DNA of 53,614 nucleotides from an uncultured Candidatus Thioglobus sp. (GCA_905620445.1 CAJQTP010000005.1:1-53614), one strand, 5' to 3'. Shown: positions 25,141 to 35,050, counted from the stretch's first letter. Numbers and translations are program-made. The notes: generated by a model not told the origin, from the letters alone.

Positions 25141-27105
25141 TTGAGCCAAATCATAGAAGTTGCCATTCCAGTACCTTTACATAACACATTTGATTACATT
25201 TGTAACCAAAATGTGGATGTTGGTGCCAGGGTAAAAGTTCCTTTTGGTCCAAAAAAAGTTATAGGCATTGTCCTTTCTCTCAAAGATAAAAGTGAATTTG
25301 ATAAGCTTCGTATTGTCGAAGAAGTAATTGATACCGAAGTATTATTATCCAAAGAGATTCTTGATTTTTTATTTTGGTCCGCCAACTATTACCATCATCC
25401 AATTGGTGAAGTTCTTACCAATGCACTTCCAAAAAATCTAAGGATAGGTAAGCCAGCAATTATTAAAAAGCCAACCTCGATAAACAATGTTACTTCGCCA
25501 AGTAACTTCAAGCCCACATCTGAACAAAAAAATGCAGTAAATGAGGTGCTTAAATATGAAGATAGCTTTCATGGATTTCTACTTCAAGGAGTTACAGGAA
25601 GTGGAAAAACTGAAGTGTATCTCAATCTTACTAAAAAACTACTAAAGGAAGGAAAGCAGGTTCTTGTTCTAGTTCCTGAAATTGGATTAACGCCCCAAAT
25701 GATCGCCCGCTTTGAAGAGAGGATAAAAGAAAGAGTTGTTGCTGTTCATTCTCAACTAAACGAAACTCAAAAACAAGACGCCTATCTATTGGCTAAAAGT
25801 GGCGAAGCAAAAGTTATTCTAGGGACTCGCTCTGCTATCTTTACTCCAATCCCTAATCTCGGATTAGTCATAGTGGATGAGGAGCATGATGGATCTTTTA
25901 AGCAACAATCAAGCTTCCGCTACTCTGCGCGAGATCTTAGTTTTATGCGCGCCAAGTTTGCAAATATTCCTCTGATTTTAGGAACTGCAACGCCCTCACT
26001 TGAGACTTTAAAAAATGTTGCTGACAAAAAACTTACGCGTCTTACTTTAAACACTCGCCCCGGTGAAGCGATCATGCCGGTTGTTAATTTAATTGACATG
26101 CGGAGCCAATCTGCAGAAGCTCTATCAATACCTCTAGTTTCTAAAATAAAAAAATACTTAGAGGAAGATAAACAAGTCATGCTCTTTATTAATCGTCGAG
26201 GCTACGCACCAGTTTATTATTGCACCGAATGCGACTGGCAATCTGAGTGCACTAATTGTGATTCAAAACTTGTTTATCATCGCAACATTAATCGACTAAA
26301 GTGTCATCACTGTGGACTCGAAAAATCACCAGAGTCCTCTTGCCCCTCTTGCAATAGCCAAAACCTAAAGATACTAGGCTATGGCACTGAAAGGTTAGAG
26401 GAAAATCTTGAGTCGTATTTTCCTAACTCTGATGTAATTAGAATTGATAGAGATACAACACGCAAGAAAAAAGCATTCATAACACATTTAGAAAAAATAA
26501 ACTCTGGGGAGCCCTGCATTATCGTAGGCACTCAAATGTTAGCAAAAGGGCATGACTTCTCTAATTTAGCATTTGTTGGTATTTTAGATGTAGATGTTGG
26601 CCTCATGTCTCTAGACTATAGAGCAACAGAGCAATTAGCTCAATTACTTATTCAAGTTTCAGGAAGGTGCGGAAGAGGCGAGTATAGAGGGGAAGTTAAT
26701 ATCCAAACTCGTTATCCACATCACCCTATTTTTAAGTTTGTAAGAGACTCACAATATATTGAATATGCAAAAACCTTATTATTAGAAAGGGAGGATGCAC
26801 AGCTGCCACCATATGCTCACCAAGCATTAATTTGCGCAAACGCTAAAAACAAAAATGAAGCTGAAAAATTTTTAAATGAAGTAGCGCAGTTAATTAATAA
26901 CATTGATATAGAGTCAATTGAAATTTGGGGGCCAGTTCCTGGTGTAATTGAGAAGAAGTCGAGCTATTACTACTTTAATCTATATTTACAATCTAAAGAT
27001 AGGAGTCAGCTGCATAGATTAATTAAAACCTTTTATAAGCATATTGAAACAATCAAGGTTAGCTCATCAGTTCGCTGGTTTATCGATATTGACCCAATTG
27101 AATAG
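25141..27105 (+). CDS. priA: Primosomal replication restart helicase PriA
   Basis: A 654-residue PriA with an N-terminal 3' DNA-binding domain (IIEVAIPVPLHNTFDY), Walker A GVTGSGKT at 150-157, a DEEH box, and the zinc-finger insertion (eight Cys from CTECDW to CPSCNSQN). It restarts stalled replication forks. It begins with TTG; no in-frame ATG is better placed. It is shorter than E. coli PriA (732), mostly in loops between domains, in line with a compact genome. Confidence 0.96.
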   Translation: MSQIIEVAIPVPLHNTFDYICNQNVDVGARVKVPFGPKKVIGIVLSLKDKSEFDKLRIVEEVIDTEVLLSKEILDFLFWSANYYHHPIGEVLTNALPKNLRIGKPAIIKKPTSINNVTSPSNFKPTSEQKNAVNEVLKYEDSFHGFLLQGVTGSGKTEVYLNLTKKLLKEGKQVLVLVPEIGLTPQMIARFEERIKERVVAVHSQLNETQKQDAYLLAKSGEAKVILGTRSAIFTPIPNLGLVIVDEEHDGSFKQQSSFRYSARDLSFMRAKFANIPLILGTATPSLETLKNVADKKLTRLTLNTRPGEAIMPVVNLIDMRSQSAEALSIPLVSKIKKYLEEDKQVMLFINRRGYAPVYYCTECDWQSECTNCDSKLVYHRNINRLKCHHCGLEKSPESSCPSCNSQNLKILGYGTERLEENLESYFPNSDVIRIDRDTTRKKKAFITHLEKINSGEPCIIVGTQMLAKGHDFSNLAFVGILDVDVGLMSLDYRATEQLAQLLIQVSGRCGRGEYRGEVNIQTRYPHHPIFKFVRDSQYIEYAKTLLLEREDAQLPPYAHQALICANAKNKNEAEKFLNEVAQLINNIDIESIEIWGPVPGVIEKKSSYYYFNLYLQSKDRSQLHRLIKTFYKHIETIKVSSSVRWFIDIDPIE

Positions 27106-27121
27106 TCAAAAAACTTTTTTC

Positions 27122-28357
27122 CTAAAGGTTTTCAGCCACTCCTTTCATTGCATCCGTAATTTTTAATAACTCTTGATCGGTAATTATGAAAGGCGGCATC
27201 GTATAAAGTAATTTTCCATAAGGTCTAAGCCAAATTCCACAGTCAATTAGTTGCTCTTGAGTTTTTTTCATATCAAGAGGTTTTTTGAACTCTAAGACTC
27301 CTATTGCCCCAATTATTCTAACGTCAAATATAGACTTATGCTCCTTTAAAGTCAGAAGTTGAGCGCTAAGGATACTTTGAAGCTCTGAGATTCTTTTTTT
27401 CCAATTGCTACTTAGAAGTAAATCAATACTAGCATTTGCCGCTGAACAAGCCAAAGGGTTTGCCATAAAGGTAGGCCCATGCATCAAAACACCAACAGTA
27501 CTTGAGACTTTTTCAGTAGTTATTGCAGCCGCCATAGTCATGTAACCGCCAGTTAAAGCCTTCCCTATACAAAGAATATCAGGTGAAATATTTGCATGAT
27601 TGCAACCAAAGAGTTCGCCTGTTCGGCCAAAACCTGTAGCTATTTCATCTACGATCAATAAAACCTCATATTGATCACATAATAATCTAACGCCTTGGAG
27701 ATAATCAGCATCATAAATATTCATTCCGCCAGCCCCTTGGACAATAGGCTCAAGAATCATTGCTGCAATATTATTATGATTTTTTTTAAGTGTTGCCTCT
27801 AGATCTGAAAGAGCTTCACGGCTTCGACCTGATTTAGGCTGAGTCACAAAATAATGCTTTGGAAGAACACCACTAAATAAATGGTGCATGCCATTATTTG
27901 GATCGCAAACACTCATTGCTCCAAAAGTATCTCCATGGTAGCCACCTCTCGGGGTTACAAAATGTGATTTTTCTTTTTTGCCTTTATTTTGCCAGTACTG
28001 TAAAGCCATTTTAAGAGAAACTTCTACAGAAACAGAGCCAGAGTCAGCAAAAAAAACCTTATCAAGCCCCTGAGGAGTTATTTTTATGAGCTTTTCGCAT
28101 AAGTCAATCGCAGGCTGATGAGTGAGGCCGCCAAACATTACATGCGATACAGCATCTATCTGGCTCTTCATTGCCTTATTTATAAAAGGATTATTGTAGC
28201 CATGAATCATTGACCACCATGAGCTCATACCATCGATAACACGAGAGCCATTTTTAAAGTTTAGATACACACCATCTGCTGTGTCAACTAAATAAGTAGG
28301 GACTTTATTTGGTATCGTAGCATAAGGATGCCAGATATTATTTTCATCAATACTCAT
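27122..28357 (-). CDS. bioA: Adenosylmethionine-8-amino-7-oxononanoate aminotransferase
   Basis: A 411-residue class III aminotransferase with opening NIWHPYATIPN, the SSWWSMIHGYNNP block and the PLP lysine Lys266 in IGKALTGGYM, all typical of BioA. It uses S-adenosylmethionine as amino donor in biotin synthesis. Its ATG overlaps the upstream gph stop (TAATG). The other bio genes are not in the window, so the pathway is split. BioA fits accA in this window only in the sense that acetyl-CoA carboxylase needs biotin. Confidence 0.95.
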   Translation of the reverse strand: MSIDENNIWHPYATIPNKVPTYLVDTADGVYLNFKNGSRVIDGMSSWWSMIHGYNNPFINKAMKSQIDAVSHVMFGGLTHQPAIDLCEKLIKITPQGLDKVFFADSGSVSVEVSLKMALQYWQNKGKKEKSHFVTPRGGYHGDTFGAMSVCDPNNGMHHLFSGVLPKHYFVTQPKSGRSREALSDLEATLKKNHNNIAAMILEPIVQGAGGMNIYDADYLQGVRLLCDQYEVLLIVDEIATGFGRTGELFGCNHANISPDILCIGKALTGGYMTMAAAITTEKVSSTVGVLMHGPTFMANPLACSAANASIDLLLSSNWKKRISELQSILSAQLLTLKEHKSIFDVRIIGAIGVLEFKKPLDMKKTQEQLIDCGIWLRPYGKLLYTMPPFIITDQELLKITDAMKGVAENL

Positions 28358-29025
28358 TAAAGGTAATCTCGTAATTGCGCCATCGAATCGATTACAAGGT
28401 CAGGATTTTCATCTGATATATTATTACCGTGATTATAGCCATATGACATACAAATTATATCAAATCCAGCTGCTCTAGCAGCCTTTACATCGCTTACTGA
28501 ATCTCCCAGCATAAGGCACTCATTTGGATCTATATTAAAAAAACCAGCGCTATGCAGGAGCGGCAAAGGGTCTGGCTTTTTCTTTTCCAAAGTGTCACCA
28601 GAAATGACTATTTTGAAGTAGTCATAGATATTTAATGACTTTAGTAATGGGTGAGTAAACTGCTCTGCCTTATTAGTTACGCAACCTAAAAGGTAGTTCT
28701 TAGATTGTAAATAATCTAAGCCCTCTTTGACACCATCATATAGACTTGACCTTACTGCTGAATTGTCGGCATAAAGGTCTAAAAAAATTGGATATGCCAT
28801 GTCGAATACCTCTTGACTTGGCTTCAGATTTAAATCGCCTGTCAAAGCTCGCTCTACTAATCTGGGAACACCATTTCCAACCCAATGCCTTACACTTGAT
28901 TCTCCTCGAGCTGGCATACCAAGCTTAATCATCATCTCATCTACACAGTAAGCAAGGTCAGGAACACTGTCAACTAAAGTCCCATCAACATCGATTAATA
29001 TTAGTTTTGGCTGAAATTTTTTCAT
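28357..29025 (-). CDS. gph: Phosphoglycolate phosphatase-like HAD hydrolase
   Basis: A 222-residue HAD hydrolase with nucleophile motif IDVDGTLVDSVPDL (Asp12, Asp14), a helical cap, TNKAEQF and LGDSVSDVKAARAAGF. Closest to Gph, which clears 2-phosphoglycolate from DNA repair or, in autotrophs, from RuBisCO oxygenation. It shares one base with the bioA start and is divergent from proC. Other HAD phosphatases of similar build cannot be excluded by eye. Confidence 0.85.
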   Translation of the reverse strand: MKKFQPKLILIDVDGTLVDSVPDLAYCVDEMMIKLGMPARGESSVRHWVGNGVPRLVERALTGDLNLKPSQEVFDMAYPIFLDLYADNSAVRSSLYDGVKEGLDYLQSKNYLLGCVTNKAEQFTHPLLKSLNIYDYFKIVISGDTLEKKKPDPLPLLHSAGFFNIDPNECLMLGDSVSDVKAARAAGFDIICMSYGYNHGNNISDENPDLVIDSMAQLRDYL

Positions 29026-29091
29026 TAATGTTCTTTATTTATTACAAGTTTGGTAGAATTGAGTTAAGCACTTATAACTAAGATATTTTAT

Positions 29092-29922
29092 ATGGAAAAC
29101 AAAACAGTCATTGGATTTATTGGAGCCGGAAATATGGCATATGCTTTGATAAAAGGTCTTCTCAGTAATGGCTTTGATGCTCAAAACATAAACGTAAGTG
29201 ACTCTAATAATGAGCTTCTGATTAAACGTAAATCTGAACTTAATATCACAACATACCCTGACAATACTTCTTTACTGCATAATAGTGATATCGTTGTTTT
29301 TGCGGTGAAGCCTCAAGTACTCTCATTGGTTTGCCTTCAATTAAAAAATAAAGTTAAACCAAGCCACCTTTTTGTCTCTATCGTAGCTGGAATTAGAAGT
29401 AGTGATATAAATCGTTGGTTGGGTGGTAATTTTGCTCTTGTAAGAACAATGCCTAATACACCTGCACTTTTTCAAAGTGGCGTTACAGGGCTGTTTGCAA
29501 ATGAGCTAGTTAGCAACCAACAACAAGAATTAGTAACCTCAATCTTATCTTCTGTAGGAGAATGTTTTTGGGTAAATGATGAAAAACTAATTGACGCAAT
29601 TACTGCCATATCTGGAAGTGGTCCTGCATATTTTTTTCTATTAATGCAATCTATTACGCAAGCTGCAATTGCTCTTGGTTTGGACGAAAAAACTGCAAAC
29701 TCACTAAGTATTCAAACAAGTTTAGGAGCAAGTTTAATGGCAACTAAAAGTGGCAAAGACTCGAAAACACTGAGGGCAGAGGTTACCTCTCCTAATGGAA
29801 CTACACAAGCAGCTATAGAAAGCTTTCAAGATCAAAATTTTGAAGGATTAGTTGCAGCTGCTACAAGAGCTGCTTATGACCGTGCCCGGGAACTAAGTAA
29901 TGATCTTGGTGATGTTGATTAA
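29092..29922 (+). CDS. proC: Pyrroline-5-carboxylate reductase
   Basis: A 276-residue ProC with GFIGAGNMAYALIKG at the N-terminus, FAVKPQVL, RTMPNTPALFQSGVTGL, and the C-terminal GSGPAYFFLLMQS and AEVTSPNGTT blocks. It performs the last step of proline synthesis with NAD(P)H. Divergent from gph with 66 bp between. Length is typical. Confidence 0.96.
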   Translation: MENKTVIGFIGAGNMAYALIKGLLSNGFDAQNINVSDSNNELLIKRKSELNITTYPDNTSLLHNSDIVVFAVKPQVLSLVCLQLKNKVKPSHLFVSIVAGIRSSDINRWLGGNFALVRTMPNTPALFQSGVTGLFANELVSNQQQELVTSILSSVGECFWVNDEKLIDAITAISGSGPAYFFLLMQSITQAAIALGLDEKTANSLSIQTSLGASLMATKSGKDSKTLRAEVTSPNGTTQAAIESFQDQNFEGLVAAATRAAYDRARELSNDLGDVD

Positions 29923-29944
29923 CTAAGAAAATCTTAAAAAATTA

Positions 29945-30661
29945 TCAACTTCCCCATAAAAGCTGCATATTAGCGATAGCAACAAGCGATGCAGTTTCAG
30001 TCCTTAAAACTCTTTTGCCTAATAATAGAGACTTAAATCCAGCATTCGTTGAATCGATAACCTCTTGATCAGTTAATCCACCTTCTGGCCCAATTAGAAT
30101 TGTCGCTCTTGAATATGAAGGCACTTGGATAAGACTTAAATTTGCACGATGGTGCAAAACAAAACCATTATGATTTTGATCACTCAGCAAATCACTAAGC
30201 AAAGTTGGAGGTAAGATACTAACCATTACAGATCTCCCTGATTGCTCACATGCATGGTTTGCTATCTTTTGCCAATGCTCTATTTTTTTTTGGGCACGGT
30301 CACCCTTTAGCCTTACTACACAACGCTCTAACTGCATTGGGATAATATTTGACACCCCTAACTCGACTGCTTTTTGGATCAAAAAATCCATTTTTTCACC
30401 TTTAGCAATTCCTTGCGCAAGTGTTAAATGAAGTTTAGACTCAGAGTCATTTTTCAACTTAGATACAATGTCAAGACTGGTTATTTTTTCTAGCCTTTGA
30501 ACCGTTGCGTTGTAGTCAAAACCGTCACCGTTAAATATAGTGATATCTTTCCCACCTGGGAAGCGTAAAACTTTGTTAAGATGATGACTATTATCTTTAC
30601 TTAGTTCAACACTTTTGCCCACAGTGAGAGCAGTATTTTGATAAAGTCGTATCTTTTTCAT
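29945..30661 (-). CDS. rsmE: 16S rRNA (uracil-1498-N3)-methyltransferase RsmE
   Basis: A 238-residue SPOUT-family methyltransferase with HHLNKVLRFPGG near the start, AVELGVSNIIPMQLERCV in the middle and the knot motifs LIGPEGGLTDQEV and LGKRVLRTETASL. It methylates U1498 in the decoding region of 16S rRNA. Divergent from pepP with 47 bp between, and tail-to-tail with proC. Confidence 0.95.
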   Translation of the reverse strand: MKKIRLYQNTALTVGKSVELSKDNSHHLNKVLRFPGGKDITIFNGDGFDYNATVQRLEKITSLDIVSKLKNDSESKLHLTLAQGIAKGEKMDFLIQKAVELGVSNIIPMQLERCVVRLKGDRAQKKIEHWQKIANHACEQSGRSVMVSILPPTLLSDLLSDQNHNGFVLHHRANLSLIQVPSYSRATILIGPEGGLTDQEVIDSTNAGFKSLLLGKRVLRTETASLVAIANMQLLWGS

Positions 30662-30708
30662 GGTATCTTTCTTGGGTTATTTATCAATGAATTAATACAC
30701 CTAACAAA

Positions 30709-31959
30709 ATGATACATAAAAAAAGAAGAGAAGAGTTGCTAAGCATACTAGGCGATGATGCAGTAATAATTGTATCTACCAATAGTGAGCAAAAAAGAAA
30801 CAGTGACGTCAACTACCCCTTTCGACCAGATAGTAGTTTTTGGTATCTTACGGGCTTTATAGAGCCTGATGCAATTGCAGTTTTCTCTAAAAATAATTAC
30901 AGCATTTTTTTAAGGCCTAAAGATCAAACCAAAGAAATATGGAATGGATTGAGACTTGGAATAGACCTCGCACCTGAAACCTTATTAGTTGATCAAGCAT
31001 ACGACATTGATAGTTTTTTTGATGAGTCATCCTCCCAGATAAATGAAAGCTCTTCTGTATATTTTGATGCTCCAACTGATGGAGGCTGGAAAGACAACTC
31101 AAGTACAAATAAACTAAACCCAGCAATTACAGCGTTATTAGGAGAAAAATTAAAACCGTTAAACCCATACATTTCAGAAATGAGACTTATTAAAGATACT
31201 TCTGAAATAAAAAATATGCAAGTTGCAGCAGATCTAGCTTCAAAGGCCCATATACAGGCTATGGTAAAAACTCACCCTGGACTCTATGAGTACAATATTG
31301 CCGCTGAATTTGACTCAGTATTTCGAAATGAAAACTCACAGCACTCGTACCCTCCAATTGTTGCAGGAGGGGAAAATGCATGCATACTTCATTACACCGA
31401 AAACAATAAATTATTAAATGATGGTGATCTTCTTCTCATAGATGCTGGCTGTGAAATACTTGGTTACGCGTCTGATATTACAAGAACCTTTCCAGTTAAT
31501 GGAAGGTTTAGTCCGCCTCAAAAAGAAATATATGAAATTGTATTGGATGCTCAGAAGCAAGCTATCGCCTCTATCATGCCTGGTGAAGATGTAAACAAGC
31601 CGCATGAGATTGTATGTGAAATTATTACAAGGGGACTTATGAAGCTAGGGATAATGGAAGATGTCAGTAATTTAAGAGAATTCTATATGCATGGCACTGG
31701 CCATTGGTTAGGTTTAGATGTTCATGATGTTGGCACTAAAGAAAGTGGTAATTTATTTCGAGAATTTCAAGTAGGAATGGTGACCACTGTGGAGCCAGGA
31801 ATCTACATCCGCAAGGATGATAAAATTGATCCTAAATATTGGAATATTGGAATCAGAATTGAAGATGACGTATTGGTTACTATAGATGGAAATCATGTCC
31901 TATCTGCAGCAGCTATTAAAAATATAGATGATATTGAACTCCTAATGAGCCACCGCTAA
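30709..31959 (+). CDS. pepP: Xaa-Pro aminopeptidase (aminopeptidase P)
   Basis: A 416-residue PepP. The N-terminal domain carries NYPFRPDSSFWYLTGF; the pita-bread domain shows metal ligands in IDAGCE, SDITRTFPVNG, HGTGHWLGLDVHDVG, TTVEPGIYI and RIEDDVLVT. It removes N-terminal residues before proline. It starts a plus-strand run pepP-trpD-orn-ispE-tRNA-Gln with gaps of 1-7 bp. In other gammaproteobacteria pepP usually neighbours ubiH, not trpD. Confidence 0.95.
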   Translation: MIHKKRREELLSILGDDAVIIVSTNSEQKRNSDVNYPFRPDSSFWYLTGFIEPDAIAVFSKNNYSIFLRPKDQTKEIWNGLRLGIDLAPETLLVDQAYDIDSFFDESSSQINESSSVYFDAPTDGGWKDNSSTNKLNPAITALLGEKLKPLNPYISEMRLIKDTSEIKNMQVAADLASKAHIQAMVKTHPGLYEYNIAAEFDSVFRNENSQHSYPPIVAGGENACILHYTENNKLLNDGDLLLIDAGCEILGYASDITRTFPVNGRFSPPQKEIYEIVLDAQKQAIASIMPGEDVNKPHEIVCEIITRGLMKLGIMEDVSNLREFYMHGTGHWLGLDVHDVGTKESGNLFREFQVGMVTTVEPGIYIRKDDKIDPKYWNIGIRIEDDVLVTIDGNHVLSAAAIKNIDDIELLMSHR

Positions 31960-31961
31960 CT

Positions 31962-32978
31962 ATGAATATAAACCAAGCTATTAAATCAGTGATTTCAAAA
32001 AAAGATCTAAATGAAAGTGAAATGATTGATGTTATGAATAGCATTATGACAGGCCAAACAACGGATGCTCAAATTGGTGCTTTTTTAGTTGGACTATCTA
32101 TGAAGGGTGAAACAATTGATGAGATTACTGCCAGCGTAAAGGTCATGCGCTCACTGGCGACGTCGGTCGAAGTCAGTAGCACTGAGTATCTTGTTGATAC
32201 TTGCGGAACTGGTGGAGATGGCTTGGGTTTATTTAATATCTCAACTGCCTCTGCCTTTGTTGTTGCCGCTGCAGGTGGCAAAGTTGCAAAGCACGGAAAT
32301 CGATCCATTTCGTCGAAATCTGGAAGCGCAGATGTTTTAGAAGCAGCCGGAATAAATCTTAACTTAAGTCCAGAATCCATCAGTCAATGCATTGAAAAAA
32401 TAGGCGTTGGCTTTATGTTTGCACCCGCCCATCATAGCGCAATGAAGCATGCGATTGGGCCACGAAAAGAATTAGCAGTTAGAACAATTTTTAATGTTTT
32501 AGGGCCCCTAACTAACCCAGCTAAGGCCCCTAATCAAGTTATTGGGGTTTATGATAAAAACCTAGTAGAGCCAATTGCTAACGTCCTAAAAAGCCTTAAA
32601 TCCAGGCATGTTATGGTGGTTCACTCTGCAGATGGACTTGATGAATTTTCTGTAGCAGACAAAACCTTTGTAGCAGAATTACATAATGGTGAAATTTCAA
32701 CCTATACTGTTCACCCAGATGAATTTGGATTAAAGCTAGGCAACCTTAATGACATTAAAGCGGAAAATGCAAATGAGTCACTTTCTCTAATTTATGAAGC
32801 CTTTTCTGGACAAAATGGTACTGCAAAAAATATCATTTCTTTTAATGCTGGCGCTGCTATTTATGTAAGTGGTCTCGAAGATTCGCTAAGCTCAGGAATT
32901 GAAAAAGCAAGCCAAATATTATCAGATGGAAGTGCAAAGGAAAAACTTGAAGAATATATTTTCGCTAGCAATAATTAA
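31962..32978 (+). CDS. trpD: Anthranilate phosphoribosyltransferase
   Basis: A 338-residue TrpD with [37 protein letters not shown] and [18 protein letters not shown]. It joins anthranilate to PRPP in tryptophan synthesis. It follows pepP by 2 bp and precedes orn by 7 bp; trpG and trpC, its usual partners, are absent. Its PRPP supplier prs is 2 kb downstream in the same orientation. Confidence 0.96.
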   Translation: MNINQAIKSVISKKDLNESEMIDVMNSIMTGQTTDAQIGAFLVGLSMKGETIDEITASVKVMRSLATSVEVSSTEYLVDTCGTGGDGLGLFNISTASAFVVAAAGGKVAKHGNRSISSKSGSADVLEAAGINLNLSPESISQCIEKIGVGFMFAPAHHSAMKHAIGPRKELAVRTIFNVLGPLTNPAKAPNQVIGVYDKNLVEPIANVLKSLKSRHVMVVHSADGLDEFSVADKTFVAELHNGEISTYTVHPDEFGLKLGNLNDIKAENANESLSLIYEAFSGQNGTAKNIISFNAGAAIYVSGLEDSLSSGIEKASQILSDGSAKEKLEEYIFASNN

Positions 32979-32985
32979 ATTAAAT

Positions 32986-33528
32986 ATGAATAAAAAAACT
33001 AATCTTATCTGGATAGATCTTGAAATGACAGGACTAATTCCTGAACGCGATGTCATTATTGAAATAGCTACAGTGGTTACTGATGCAAATCTAAATGTAA
33101 TAGAAGAAGGGCCCTCGTTAGCTATTCATCAAAATAGTGATCTCCTTGATGGGATGGATGAATGGAATACGAGCCAACACAATCGATCTGGACTTGTAAA
33201 AAGAGTACTAGAAAGTACAATTTCCACCGCTGATGCAGAATCCCAAACCTTAGAATTTCTTATTAACTATGTTGACCAAGGGGCATCGCCAATGTGTGGT
33301 AACTCAATTTGTCAGGATAGAAGATTCTTATACAACTATATGCCAAATCTTGAAAAGTTTTTTCACTATCGCCATATCGATGTTTCGACGTTGAAGGAGC
33401 TAGCAGTTCGCTGGAAGCCGAGCATTCTTTCTTCCTCATATAAAAAATCTAGGCACCTCGCTTTGTCTGATGTTTATGACTCTATTGACGAACTAAAACA
33501 CTATAGAGAGCATTTTATTAACACATAA
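32986..33528 (+). CDS. orn: Oligoribonuclease
   Basis: A 180-residue DEDDh exonuclease. The start at 32986 ([17 protein letters not shown]) fits the family; a longer frame from 32899 lies inside trpD. Visible motifs are [18 protein letters not shown] and [14 protein letters not shown]. It degrades 2-5 nt RNAs and pGpG and is essential in many gammaproteobacteria. One base separates it from ispE. Confidence 0.95.
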   Translation: MNKKTNLIWIDLEMTGLIPERDVIIEIATVVTDANLNVIEEGPSLAIHQNSDLLDGMDEWNTSQHNRSGLVKRVLESTISTADAESQTLEFLINYVDQGASPMCGNSICQDRRFLYNYMPNLEKFFHYRHIDVSTLKELAVRWKPSILSSSYKKSRHLALSDVYDSIDELKHYREHFINT

Positions 33529-33529
33529 A

Positions 33530-34381
33530 TTGACTTACTTATCCCCCGCTAAAATTAATTTATTTTTACATGTAACCTCAAAAAGGCCTGATGGATATCA
33601 TAATCTTCAAACCATTTTTCAGCTTTTAAATTATTGCGATGAGATAAGCCTTGATTATAGAGAGGATGGAATAATCAATCGATTAAGTGGCAATGAAAGC
33701 ATTCCACAAGATCAAGATCTAGCAATACGCAGCGCCACTATACTGAAAAAAATGACTGGATCAAAAGGTGGCGTAGATATTGGTATAGCTAAAAAAATAC
33801 CAATAGGAGGAGGCCTAGGAGGCGGGAGTTCAAATGCTGCGACTGTTTTAATTGCTCTAAATAAGCTTTGGAGTCTTAATTTATCTAAAGAAAAGCTGAT
33901 GCATATTGGTCAAAATCTTGGTGCAGATGTCCCAGTATTTGTTAATTGCCATAGCTCATGGGGCGAAGGTATAGGTGAAATACTTACCCCAATAACCCTG
34001 CCTAAATACTTTTATTTAATTGTTTCAATTGACAAACATATATCCACGAAAGAAATTTTCACACACAAAGCATTGACAATGTCTCCAGTACAAAGGAAAA
34101 TAGCAGACTTTTCAATGGTCTCTAATCCACATAACGACTGCTTAGATGCTGCAATTCATTTGGAAGGTGAGATAGAAGAGGCTTTAACTCATCTAGACTC
34201 AACTGAAAACCACCTTGGAATTGCAAGAATGACTGGAAGTGGATGTTGTGTTTTTGTAGCCTTTGAAAAAGAAAAAGATGCATTGATAGCAAATAATAAA
34301 TTGCCATCACAATGGTTTGGTTTTGTCGCTAAAGCGATTGATAAATCACCATTACATAATTGGGGTGTAGCCAAGTGGTAA
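33530..34381 (+). CDS. ispE: 4-(cytidine 5'-diphospho)-2-C-methyl-D-erythritol kinase
   Basis: A 283-residue GHMP kinase of the MEP isoprenoid pathway. Seen are LSPAKINLFLHVTSKRPDGYH at the start, the ATP motif PIGGGLGGGSSNAA, and TGSGCCVF near the end. It uses a TTG start 1 bp after orn. Remarkably, its last six codons and stop (TGG GGT GTA GCC AAG TGG TAA) are also the first 21 bases of tRNA-Gln, so the C-terminus WGVAKW is templated by a tRNA gene. RNase P cutting at 34360/34361 would remove the stop codon from the message. Confidence 0.95.
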   Translation: MTYLSPAKINLFLHVTSKRPDGYHNLQTIFQLLNYCDEISLDYREDGIINRLSGNESIPQDQDLAIRSATILKKMTGSKGGVDIGIAKKIPIGGGLGGGSSNAATVLIALNKLWSLNLSKEKLMHIGQNLGADVPVFVNCHSSWGEGIGEILTPITLPKYFYLIVSIDKHISTKEIFTHKALTMSPVQRKIADFSMVSNPHNDCLDAAIHLEGEIEEALTHLDSTENHLGIARMTGSGCCVFVAFEKEKDALIANNKLPSQWFGFVAKAIDKSPLHNWGVAKW

Positions 34382-34435
34382 GGCATCGGGTTTTGATCCC
34401 GTGTACCGATGGTTCGAATCCATCCGCCCCAGCCA
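34361..34435 (+). tRNA. tRNA-Gln(UUG)
   Basis: A 75-nt cloverleaf. The acceptor arm TGGGGTG (34361-34367) pairs with CGCCCCA (34425-34431) with one G-T pair, discriminator G, and encoded CCA (34433-34435). The anticodon stem TCGGG/CCCG(T) encloses loop TTTTGAT with anticodon TTG at 34393-34395. The T arm reads ATGGTTCGAATCCAT. It closely tracks E. coli tRNA-Gln. Its 5' 21 bases are the end of ispE. Confidence 0.96.
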
Positions 34436-34473
34436 TCTTTGTATGAATTATCTTCTAAAATAAGGCAAGATTC

Positions 34474-34953
34474 ATGAAGGAAAATATATACCAATTTAAA
34501 TTTAACCAGCTTGATGGTGAAGAAGTCTCTTTAAGCAAATTTCAAGGCAAGGCGATTTTAGTTGTAAATACTGCAAGTTTCTGTGGACTAACTTATCACT
34601 ATACTGGACTAGAAAAACTCTACCAAAAGCACAAAGAGAATGGCCTAGTAATAATTGGCTTTCCTTGTAACCAGTTTGGCAAACAAGAGCCTGGAACTGC
34701 AGAAGAGATAAAAGATTTTTGTAACTTAAATTATGAGATTTCATTTCCTATGTCTACAAAAGTTGACGTCAATGGTGAAAATGCCCACCCTCTTTTCAAA
34801 TATTTAAAGAGTGAACTAAAAGGAACATTAAACAATAGCGTCAAATGGAATTTCACGAAATTTCTAATTGACCGTGATGGCATCCCTTTTAAGCGCTTTA
34901 GTTCAACTATTGAGCCTGAAGACATTTCTACATCAATAGATAAAATACTATAA
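34474..34953 (+). CDS. Glutathione peroxidase family (thiol peroxidase) protein
   Basis: A 159-residue GPx-family enzyme with active-site Cys37 in NTASFCGLT, FPCNQFGKQEPG carrying the Gln (and a second Cys that could serve as resolving residue), and VKWNFTKFLID with the Trp and Asn. Cys rather than selenocysteine is encoded. It reduces peroxides with glutathione or thioredoxin in the cytoplasm. It is inserted between tRNA-Gln and prs, which are usually adjacent in gammaproteobacteria. Confidence 0.9.
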   Translation: MKENIYQFKFNQLDGEEVSLSKFQGKAILVVNTASFCGLTYHYTGLEKLYQKHKENGLVIIGFPCNQFGKQEPGTAEEIKDFCNLNYEISFPMSTKVDVNGENAHPLFKYLKSELKGTLNNSVKWNFTKFLIDRDGIPFKRFSSTIEPEDISTSIDKIL

Positions 34954-35014
34954 ATCATCAATTAATTCTTAATTCAAATTCAAAACTATTGTGCTTAGCT
35001 CCGTAATTTGTTTG

Positions 35015-35020
35015 TATAAT
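35015..35020 (+). promoter_or_regulatory. prs -10 element
   Basis: TATAAT lies 30 bases before the prs start; a TTGTGC at 34989-34994 could be a -35, but at a long 20-bp spacing. The start site would be near 35027. Confidence 0.45.
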
Positions 35021-35050
35021 TGCACCTTACATCAATAAAAGCACAGCCGG

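Noticed and set aside
34189-34494. Antisense frame across tRNA-Gln and the ispE end
   Set aside because: It reads the complement of a tRNA and ispE and shows no protein family features.
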